Below, piece after piece: positions 1-5,675 of a stretch of DNA of 6,359 nucleotides. Position numbers and translations under genes: made by a program. The notes under the pieces were generated by a model. The model was not told where the DNA came from, did no database searches, and saw only the letters and a list, made by a program, of their open reading frames with translations. Source of the stretch: Cytophagaceae bacterium (GTDB lineage: Bacteria; Bacteroidota; Bacteroidia; Cytophagales; Spirosomataceae); NCBI GenBank assembly GCA_947471105.1, contig CANIYB010000144.1, forward strand, positions 1 through 6,359, given 5' to 3'. Each line of letters starts with the position of its first letter. The stretch's first letter is position 1.

Positions 1-393
1 AACATAGTGCAATAGCGCATCTCGTGCTCCTTGAATATGAAATGGCATGGACTCTTTAGAAATGGGAATGTATTTTACCCCAGAAGTGGTGCCCGATGTT
101 TTACCAAAGTAAGCGGGCTTTCCTGGCCATAAAATATTTTCCGCCCCCTTGACCATCTCGTCGATATACGATTTTAAATCCTCATATTCCGCGATTGGAA
201 CGATTGATTTAAATTCTAGATAATTTCTGATTTTGGCGAATGTAAAAGCCTGCCCAAATATCGTATTTTCGGCTTTTTTTAAATGTTGCGATAGCCAAAA
301 ATCCTGTCTCTCTAACGCATTTTGATGACTTAAACGATGTTTTTTGACAACTCGTTTAGCAAAGGGTTTAGCAAAAAAAGAACGGAATCCCAT
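1..393 (-). CDS. GH3-family (auxin-responsive promoter family) adenylate-forming protein, N-terminal part only
   Basis: This is a partial gene: 131 codons are visible and the frame is still open at the left edge. GH3 proteins belong to the adenylate-forming superfamily. Plant members conjugate amino acids to acyl acids through an acyl-AMP, while the bacterial substrates are mostly unknown. Residues 96-111 read FGKTSGTTSGVKYIPI, the Ser/Thr/Gly-rich phosphate-binding motif typical of the family, followed by ISKESMPFHIQGARDALL, also typical. The upstream part (FWLSQHLKKAENTIFGQAF, then EYEDLKSYIDEMVKG and LWPG) matches the order seen in bacterial GH3 proteins. The ATG at 393 is the first possible start, because an in-frame TGA lies at 399-397. 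There is no signal peptide, so it is probably cytoplasmic. It begins 6 bases after the TPR gene stop, is in the same frame as that gene, and is probably co-transcribed. Family assignment is secure; the substrate is not known. Confidence 0.9.
   Translation of the reverse strand, partial: MGFRSFFAKPFAKRVVKKHRLSHQNALERQDFWLSQHLKKAENTIFGQAFTFAKIRNYLEFKSIVPIAEYEDLKSYIDEMVKGAENILWPGKPAYFGKTSGTTSGVKYIPISKESMPFHIQGARDALLHYV
354..377. repeat. 12-bp tandem duplication inside the GH3 gene
   Basis: Two adjacent 12-base units, GTTTAGCAAAGG and GTTTAGCAAAAA, differ only in the last two bases. On the minus strand they encode the doubled FAKP/FAKR in the N-terminus of the GH3 protein (residues 7-14). The unit is a multiple of three, so the frame is kept. 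This looks like a small in-frame slippage duplication in a part of the protein ahead of the conserved core. Functional meaning is not evident. Confidence 0.55.
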
Positions 394-399
394 CGCTCA

Positions 400-1071
400 T
401 TATTTAAAAATTCCTTTAGGATCTGGCATTTTTTCGGCCAATTGGCTACCAAAATTCAAGTCCATTTGCAATATATCCAATGTCCTACATTCGTGAAAAT
501 AGGTCCACGCGAGTTCATACTTTTCTTGATAAAAAGCTACTTGGCTCCTTTTCATCCACCCATTAGCGTTCTTGGGTTCGTCTTTCAAAGACTGGGCCAA
601 CTCCGCATCCGCTTCTGCCAAAGTTCCACAATCTTTACCATCTAAATAGCAACTCAAAAGTACAATGGCATAGTCCACGCGCATGAGCGCCTGAGTTGGA
701 TCCGAAATTAATCCTTTTGCCAATAATTGTTTCGCCAAAGGATAATCCTTTTTCTGAAATGTAATAACTCCTAAACCCCAATACGCATCAATGCTTGACG
801 TGTCCAAGGCATTTACCAGGTTAAATCGATAAGTCGCTGTATCCAATTTGCCTGAGGCAACAAACTCCCAAGCGCGTTCAGCAAAGAAATTAGCCGCTTC
901 TTTTCTGGAAGCAAAACTTGCATCGCAACTGGATATAAATTGGTCTAACTCCAACTTATCTTTTTGCGGCAGCGCTTTATTTCCAAATAATACTTGGTAT
1001 TTAACGGGTTTTTGAGCCCAAGTTAGGGTTGACACAAACATCAACAACATGATTAATTTTACTATTTTCAT
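400..1071 (-). CDS. Secreted tetratricopeptide-repeat (TPR) protein
   Basis: This gene encodes 223 residues. An N-terminal signal peptide is clear: a short basic start (MKIVK), a hydrophobic core LIMLLMFVSTL, and a likely cleavage site after TWA (residue 19). The mature protein should therefore be periplasmic or exported. At least two TPR units can be read: about residues 94-126 (DAYWGLGVITFQKKDYPLAK, then LLAKGLISDP) and about 168-200 (NANGWMKRSQVAFYQEKYEL, then AWTYFHECRTLD). Weaker helical pairs lie at about 63-91 and 130-166. C141 and C148 could form a disulfide. TPR folds are protein-binding scaffolds and no enzymatic motif is present, so no specific role can be named. The ATG at 1071 is 9 bases past the helicase stop, without a Shine-Dalgarno sequence, and the signal peptide confirms this start. 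It is probably co-transcribed with the helicase upstream and the GH3 gene downstream. Confidence 0.85.
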   Translation of the reverse strand: MKIVKLIMLLMFVSTLTWAQKPVKYQVLFGNKALPQKDKLELDQFISSCDASFASRKEAANFFAERAWEFVASGKLDTATYRFNLVNALDTSSIDAYWGLGVITFQKKDYPLAKQLLAKGLISDPTQALMRVDYAIVLLSCYLDGKDCGTLAEADAELAQSLKDEPKNANGWMKRSQVAFYQEKYELAWTYFHECRTLDILQMDLNFGSQLAEKMPDPKGIFK

Positions 1072-1080
1072 ATCACAAAT

Positions 1081-2547
1081 CTATCGTTTCTTTTTATTTC
1101 CTGGTGCAGCAGTCTTATATTTTGAATTTCTTCCGGGTCGATTATTTCGATCTGGCCCCTTCGGTCCTGGTTTGCCAGCGGTCTTTCCATTTGCTTTAGG
1201 ACCGGTTTTAACGCCCTGGGCAACTGCCCCACTACGCGTTAATCCATTTTTGCCTAATCCTTTCAACGCAGCTTTATTTCCGTTGGCCCTTGCCTTAATG
1301 ACCCATTTTTTATCATGAAAGGCTCCTTTAAAATCAGGATCCTCTCTTTTTCGCTGCTCGTCAACCGACCTCAACATATCCTGATGTTCTAAAAATGGCG
1401 TCTCTTCCACTTTTATGTCATTTGGCAAAGATGAAATATCTATTTTTTGCTGAATTATTTCTTCTATTTTATGCCAATGATAGGTCTCGGCTAAGGTGAT
1501 AAATGTAATGGACTCTCCTACCTGCTCGGCTCTTCCTGTCCTCCCAATCCGATGCACATAATCCTCATAGATTAATGGTACGTCAAAATTTATTACATGT
1601 GAAACCTTAGGAATATCGATTCCGCGGGACGCCACATCCGTCGTAACTAAAACTCGAATGCTACCTTCGCGAAATTGCTGCATCGCATTTATACGTGTAT
1701 TTTGACCTTTATTGGAATGTATCACCCGAATTTGATCCACGGGAACTACTCTAAAACTTAAATATTTTTCCACCTGATTTACGATATCTTTGCTTCTACA
1801 AAATATCATAACTCTCTCAAATTCAGGGTTTTGCAAGAAATGTGCAAGTGCGTTCAATTTGGTTTGAACGTTTTGCGCTTCATAAACAAATTGCGTGACT
1901 TGACTTGCCGGAGTAGCCTGAGGTGTAACTTCAATTTTATGCGGAAATTCTAAAAATTCATGGGAAAGGTTTTCCACTTTCTCGGGAAAAGTTGCCGAAA
2001 ACAATCCATTTTGACGCTTTTTATAAGGTATTTTCTCTAAAATTTGACGAATCTGTGGCATAAATCCCATGTCCATCATTTTGTCTGCCTCGTCTAATAT
2101 CAGGTATTTGAGATCTTTCGTCCCTATAGCTTCTTTGCGGTATAATTCTAAAAACCGACCGGGGGTTGAAACTAAAATATCGACCCCGGCTTCTAGCGTT
2201 TGGATTTGCGTTTTAGGACCTAAGCCTCCATAAAGAGCTAAAATTCTTAAGTCGGTAAACTGTGCCAAACCCACCATCACTTCGTGAATTTGCATGACAA
2301 GTTCACGAGTTGGAGCTAAAATAAGGGCTCTTGGTAAGCTCCCTTGCATGTATTTGCATCGCATTAAAATCGGCAAAGCATACGCCGCCGTCTTACCGGT
2401 TCCCGTTTGAGCTATTCCCAACACGTCGTGACCCTGCAATAATAAAGGAATTGCCTTCTCCTGAATGGGAGTTGGTAAAGAATATCCAACCACATCGCAA
2501 GCGCGTTGTAATTGTGGATTCAATCCCAAACGTAAAAATTCACTCAT
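1081..2547 (-). CDS. DEAD-box ATP-dependent RNA helicase, RhlE-like
   Basis: This 488-residue protein has every DEAD-box motif in order. These are the Q motif (F4, then GYSLPTPIQ at 21-29), Walker A AQTGTGKT at 46-53, Ia PTRELV at 79-84, TPGR at 128-131, DEAD at 152-155, SAT at 184-186, MIFCRS at 247-252, TTDVASRGID at 302-311, and HRIGRTGR at 332-339. It should unwind short RNA duplexes using ATP in the cytoplasm, in ribosome assembly or RNA turnover as in the RhlE group. From about residue 410 it has a tail rich in Lys, Gly, Asn and Pro that ends in KKKR. This is a low-complexity basic extension of the kind that adds non-specific RNA affinity. F4 of the Q motif fixes the start at the first ATG. 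It is the promoter-proximal gene of the minus-strand cluster, 24 bases from a TACCTTTG element. The RhlE subfamily is the best fit, but the exact orthologue is not certain. Confidence 0.95.
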   Translation of the reverse strand: MSEFLRLGLNPQLQRACDVVGYSLPTPIQEKAIPLLLQGHDVLGIAQTGTGKTAAYALPILMRCKYMQGSLPRALILAPTRELVMQIHEVMVGLAQFTDLRILALYGGLGPKTQIQTLEAGVDILVSTPGRFLELYRKEAIGTKDLKYLILDEADKMMDMGFMPQIRQILEKIPYKKRQNGLFSATFPEKVENLSHEFLEFPHKIEVTPQATPASQVTQFVYEAQNVQTKLNALAHFLQNPEFERVMIFCRSKDIVNQVEKYLSFRVVPVDQIRVIHSNKGQNTRINAMQQFREGSIRVLVTTDVASRGIDIPKVSHVINFDVPLIYEDYVHRIGRTGRAEQVGESITFITLAETYHWHKIEEIIQQKIDISSLPNDIKVEETPFLEHQDMLRSVDEQRKREDPDFKGAFHDKKWVIKARANGNKAALKGLGKNGLTRSGAVAQGVKTGPKANGKTAGKPGPKGPDRNNRPGRNSKYKTAAPGNKKKR

Positions 2548-2571
2548 CAGAATTGGCTTTGTTTAACTTTG

Positions 2572-2579
2572 CAAAGGTA
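2572..2579 (-). promoter_or_regulatory. Probable Bacteroidota-type -7 element for the helicase/TPR/GH3 cluster
   Basis: Read on the minus strand this is TACCTTTG, an exact match to TAnnTTTG, the -7 element recognised by the Bacteroidota primary sigma factor. It ends 24 bases before the helicase ATG, so a transcript start a few bases downstream would leave a leader of about 15-20 bases. A TTTG is present upstream at 2610-2607, but the spacer of 27 bases is longer than the usual range of about 17-23, so the -33 element is weak or absent. Confidence 0.6.
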
Positions 2580-2595
2580 GGGAAAATAATATTCT

Positions 2596-2603
2596 TACCT
2601 TTG
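2596..2603 (+). promoter_or_regulatory. Probable Bacteroidota-type -7 element for the CLC/M14/PglD-like operon
   Basis: TACCTTTG on the plus strand matches TAnnTTTG exactly and ends 17 bases before the GTG start of the transporter, implying a leader of roughly 10 bases. A TTTG at 2568-2571 could be the -33 element, with a 24-base spacer, just beyond the usual range. So short a leader leaves no room for a riboswitch. Confidence 0.6.
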
Positions 2604-2620
2604 AAACAAATTTTTACCCT

Positions 2621-3850
2621 GTGGAATTAAAACCTATCTATCTGATTACAAGGTTGGGGATTTTAGTAAGCATTTCCATTCTAGTAGGATCCATATCGTC
2701 CCTATTTCTTTGGGGATTAGAACAAATCGCATGGATTCGTGGGGAAGCACCTTGGCTTTTATATGGGCTTCCTTTGGTCGGAATCTTTTTTCATGTCATA
2801 AAAACATATCCCTTTAAGTTTATTCATTCGAACGCAAATAATCTAGTGGAACAATTAAATGATCCCTCATTACAAATTGCTCCCCAAGCAGGAATTACGG
2901 GAATCTATGCCATTGCCAGTACTTGGTTAAGTCATTTGGTCGGCGCTTCAGTAGGAAGGGAAGGAACCGCGGTTTTGTTCGGGGGGAATGTAGCCCAAAT
3001 AGCTTTGCAAAAATTGAACTGCTCATCGCAAGAAAAATCGATTTGGATTCGAGCTGGAATGGCCGCCGGATTTTCCGCTGTATTTGGAACACCGCTGGCG
3101 GGTTGGTTTTTTGGACTTGAAATCGGGACGGTTGGAAAAATTCATTGGCGTTCGCTCATTGCATGCGCATCCACTTCTTTTTTAGCGAATTTCATCAGTT
3201 TACACGTTTGGGGTACAAAACATCTATTTTATCCCCTTGTTTTTTTACCCCAAATTTCAATGCTATTTTGGGCTAAATTGATATGTATAGGCCTATTTTT
3301 AGGTATAATTGGCCTACTTTATAAGCGCCTAGAATCGAATATTTCAAAACTGCTTGGCCAATTGCCTAAACAAACGATTCTCAAAGGACTCATTTCGGGG
3401 TTAATCCTGTTCATCTTGTTTCAAATTCCTACTTTCAAAACGAGTATCGGCTTGGGATCGGAATTTTTATTGCAGCCATTCCAAGAAGCATATTCCAATA
3501 TAGAATTTGCCGGATCGAAATTATTGGCAACTACCTTAAGCCTTGCTTTAGGTTTTAAAGGAGGGGAGGCAACCCCATTATTTTTGATTGGGTCGCATGC
3601 AAGTTCATCCCTTTCTGAATGGATCCAATTGCCCCATGCATTTTTAGCTGCCATCGGATTTGTATCTTTGTACTGCGGTTTAACAAAAACCCCAATCACT
3701 GGATTGTGCTTAGGCGTTGAACTTTTTGGTCCTTCCGCTTGGGCTTGTTACTTAATCGTAACTTGTTTAGTTATGTACTTATCTGGAAATACGGGTTTAT
3801 ATAAATCTCAAAAGGTCGCCAACTGGATACCCAAAACACCCTATCAATAA
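2621..3850 (+). CDS. CLC-family anion transporter, resembling the fluoride/proton antiporter (CLC-F) clade
   Basis: This 409-residue polytopic inner-membrane protein has about ten or more hydrophobic segments (for example 11-30, 45-62, 89-107, 145-167, 217-234, 252-270, 372-388). CLC hallmarks are visible: GREGT at 112-116 with E114 as the likely gating glutamate, and GFKGGEATPLF at 311-321, which replaces the GxFxP loop. The usual chloride-binding GSGIP loop is absent; the corresponding stretch reads NANNLVEQL (71-79). An Asn in this loop, together with GREGT and GFKGGExTP, is typical of the CLC-F group that exports fluoride in exchange for protons. That assignment is by motif only, and chloride transport is not excluded. 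There are no CBS domains, as usual for short bacterial CLCs. The start is GTG. No ATG, GTG or TTG occurs upstream before an in-frame TAA at 2564, and the first internal ATG is at residue 147. Its stop overlaps the next start by one base (TAATG). Confidence 0.88.
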   Translation: MELKPIYLITRLGILVSISILVGSISSLFLWGLEQIAWIRGEAPWLLYGLPLVGIFFHVIKTYPFKFIHSNANNLVEQLNDPSLQIAPQAGITGIYAIASTWLSHLVGASVGREGTAVLFGGNVAQIALQKLNCSSQEKSIWIRAGMAAGFSAVFGTPLAGWFFGLEIGTVGKIHWRSLIACASTSFLANFISLHVWGTKHLFYPLVFLPQISMLFWAKLICIGLFLGIIGLLYKRLESNISKLLGQLPKQTILKGLISGLILFILFQIPTFKTSIGLGSEFLLQPFQEAYSNIEFAGSKLLATTLSLALGFKGGEATPLFLIGSHASSSLSEWIQLPHAFLAAIGFVSLYCGLTKTPITGLCLGVELFGPSAWACYLIVTCLVMYLSGNTGLYKSQKVANWIPKTPYQ

Positions 3851-5040
3851 TGTATAAGAATGTTGAAAACTCTTACGATTCATTCAAGGAGCCTCGAATT
3901 AAAGAACGAGCTTTCTCCTATGAACTGTGGCTAAGTTTACTAGATGAATGGAAGCAAAGCCCTTTATTAGACGTTTCGGAAATAGGCCAAACATATGAAG
4001 GAAAACCGATTCACCAAGTAAAATTTGGCGTAGGCCCCATACATATTTGCGCGTGGTCACAAATGCATGGGGATGAAGCGACGGCTACCATGGCTTTAGC
4101 TGATATTTTTCTTTTTTTATCTCAAAAAGGAGGTGATTTGATCGAATTTAGGGAAAAATTACATCAGAAAATTACCTTATTTGTTATTCCAAGATTAAAC
4201 GCTGACGGGGCCGAAAGATGGACAAGGGAAACCGCATTAGGCATAGATATGAATAGAGATGCGGGTAAATTATACTCGCCTGAAGCTAAAATTTTGCACG
4301 ACTGGGCACATCAAATTAATCCATTGTTCTCCTTTAATTTACATGACCAACATCGATTATACTCGGTAGGAAATACTACGCATCAAACTCACATAGCCTT
4401 ACTGGCAACCACAGGAGACGAGTCCGGAACATGGACAGATTCTCGGTTAAGGGCAGGAAAACTAGCCAATAAATTAACTAAAATTGTTAAAGAAATTTAC
4501 CCAAATAAAATTGCCAAATGGACCGATGAATATAATGCAAGGGCATTCGGTGATTATTTTCAATCACAGGGATTTGGACTCATACTGCTAGAATCTGGTG
4601 GGGCTGGATGGGACCTAGAAAAACAATCACTACGCAAAACGAATGCTTGTTTATTGTTGGATGCCTTCTACGCGATAGCCACCGAAGAATGGAAAACCGA
4701 AGAAATCTCAACCTATGAATCCTTACTGACGAACGAGAGAAATATTTTTGATATTAAACTAATCCATGCGCCTCTAAACAAAACCATCAGGGCCGATATG
4801 GGTCTCAATATTTGCGAAGAATATGTCAATGGCAAAATTAAATTTAGCTGGACGCTAGAGGAAATTGGAGACCTTAGCATTTACTCGGGACTCACTGAAA
4901 TTGATGCAAGCAACTATCAATTAAACGACCACGAGACCCTTGAAAAAGGAAAGAATTATAGCTCCTTGCAAATGACATTTAACAATCAAATTGCTTTTAA
5001 TTTAACCGATTACACAAATAAAATAAACCAATCCAAATGA
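3850..5040 (+). CDS. M14-family zinc carboxypeptidase (metallocarboxypeptidase-like), cytoplasmic
   Basis: This 396-residue protein carries the M14 catalytic set. Zinc ligands are H73 and E76 (QMHGDEAT) and H165 (FNLHDQH). The substrate-carboxylate-binding pair is N135-R136 (GIDMNRDA), preceded by LNADGAERWTR. The catalytic glutamate is probably E248 (LILLESGG). Such enzymes hydrolyse C-terminal peptide or amide bonds, and relatives remove acyl groups from amino acids. No signal peptide or membrane segment is present, so it should act in the cytoplasm, on internal peptides or small amides rather than extracellular protein. About 100 residues after the catalytic domain (roughly 290-390) form a C-terminal extension with no motif I recognise. 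The ATG overlaps the transporter stop by one base and there is no Shine-Dalgarno sequence, which suggests re-initiation. The gene overlaps the next one by four bases. Fold and catalytic residues are clear; the substrate is unknown. Confidence 0.9.
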   Translation: MYKNVENSYDSFKEPRIKERAFSYELWLSLLDEWKQSPLLDVSEIGQTYEGKPIHQVKFGVGPIHICAWSQMHGDEATATMALADIFLFLSQKGGDLIEFREKLHQKITLFVIPRLNADGAERWTRETALGIDMNRDAGKLYSPEAKILHDWAHQINPLFSFNLHDQHRLYSVGNTTHQTHIALLATTGDESGTWTDSRLRAGKLANKLTKIVKEIYPNKIAKWTDEYNARAFGDYFQSQGFGLILLESGGAGWDLEKQSLRKTNACLLLDAFYAIATEEWKTEEISTYESLLTNERNIFDIKLIHAPLNKTIRADMGLNICEEYVNGKIKFSWTLEEIGDLSIYSGLTEIDASNYQLNDHETLEKGKNYSSLQMTFNNQIAFNLTDYTNKINQSK

Positions 5041-5672
5041 CTTCATTACCCATAATTATTATTGGCGTAAATCCATTTGCCATAGAAGTAGCTCACATAT
5101 TACAAATCAACAATGTAATTATCTATGGTTTTTTAGACGATGATCCCAAAAAGCAAGGTACAGAAATAGGAGAAATTCCCGTATTGGGGAACACAGAAGA
5201 AAACACCTATTGGGATTTAATTGGCAAAACCTGTGGTGTATTTGTCGCCCTAGAAAACCCTATTGAAAGAAAGAAGATGATTGAGACCATCGAAGAAGAT
5301 AGAAAAACAAAACCGGTCAATGCCATTCATCCGAACGCATTAATCGCTAATGTAAAGAGTTTGTCTTATGGAATTTATATAGGCGCGGGCTCCATCATAT
5401 CACCAGAAACTAAAATATCCGACAATGTCATCATTGGCCCAGGCGTAACGCTTGAAACGGGTGTAATCATCGAAGAGTTCTCTCAAATTGGCGCTGGAAC
5501 CACTATCGGCAAAGGTGCCAAAATTGACAAAAATGTATTTGTAGGTATCGGCTCAACGATCGTAGGAAGCTTGACCGTTGGCAAAGGATCAACCGTAGGA
5601 GCGGGGAGCGTTGTGATAGAAAATATACCTGCTGGGAAGCGCGTCTTCGGAAATCCGGCTAAAATACTATAG
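5037..5672 (+). CDS. PglD/NeuD-like acyltransferase-family protein with altered active site
   Basis: This 211-residue protein has the two-domain plan of the PglD/NeuD sugar O/N-acetyltransferases. An N-terminal Rossmann-like domain (about 1-100) contains PIIIIGVNPFAIEVAHIL, GFLDDDP at 31-37 and GEIPVLGNTEE at 45-55. It is followed by a left-handed beta helix of hexapeptide repeats (about 110-195), ending in VGAGSVVIENIPAG and the typical FGNPAKIL terminus. Known members acetylate nucleotide-linked amino sugars or sialic acid with acetyl-CoA. Two key sites differ here. The GxxGHG loop near the N-terminus is replaced by GVNPFA. The His-Glu pair (IEHEC in Campylobacter PglD) aligns with LETGV, giving T141-G142. 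It may belong to a divergent subfamily with another substrate or no transferase activity. It starts on the ATGA that ends the peptidase gene, so translation is probably coupled. No polysaccharide genes are nearby to support a glycan role. Confidence 0.85.
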   Translation: MTSLPIIIIGVNPFAIEVAHILQINNVIIYGFLDDDPKKQGTEIGEIPVLGNTEENTYWDLIGKTCGVFVALENPIERKKMIETIEEDRKTKPVNAIHPNALIANVKSLSYGIYIGAGSIISPETKISDNVIIGPGVTLETGVIIEEFSQIGAGTTIGKGAKIDKNVFVGIGSTIVGSLTVGKGSTVGAGSVVIENIPAGKRVFGNPAKIL

Positions 5673-5675
5673 GAA

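Larger units (their letters stand above)
2572..2603. repeat. Inverted repeat spanning the divergent promoter
   Basis: CAAAGGTA at 2572-2579 and TACCTTTG at 2596-2603 are perfect 8-base inverted arms separated by 16 AT-rich bases (GGGAAAATAATATTCT). Each arm is the -7 element of one of the two diverging promoters. The dyad therefore arises at least in part from two back-to-back promoters that share a core sequence. It could also be an operator, but nothing else in the sequence shows this. The whole intergenic gap is only 73 bases (2548-2620). Confidence 0.65.

Noticed and set aside
337..645. Plus-strand open frame of 102 codons antisense to the GH3 start and TPR gene end
   Set aside because: Shadow of two well-supported minus-strand genes; composition is Phe/Ile-rich without domain features.
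1076..1083. TAGATTTG on the minus strand, matching TAnnTTTG, 4 bases before the TPR start
   Set aside because: It contains the helicase stop codon, would give an almost leaderless transcript, and has no TTG at -33 spacing; likely chance in a tight operon junction.
1049..1318. Plus-strand open frame with a Pro/Leu/Phe-rich product opposite the helicase tail
   Set aside because: Its composition is simply the complement of the Lys/Gly-rich tail codons.
2604..2620. Fluoride riboswitch ahead of the CLC-F-like gene
   Set aside because: Only 17 bases lie between the -7 element and the start codon, far too short for the crcB-type aptamer, and no aptamer-like pairing is seen in the whole gap.
2331..2630. 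Plus-strand open frame of 99 codons crossing the helicase N-terminus and the divergent promoter
   Set aside because: It is antisense to conserved helicase motifs, has no recognisable domain, and would run through the promoter into the transporter start.
2895..3120. Short open frames on both strands inside the CLC transporter gene
   Set aside because: They overlap the GREGT core in other frames and have no motif or start context of their own.
3421..3699. Minus-strand open frame of 92 codons opposite the GFKGGEATP region of the transporter
   Set aside because: Antisense shadow of a conserved membrane segment.
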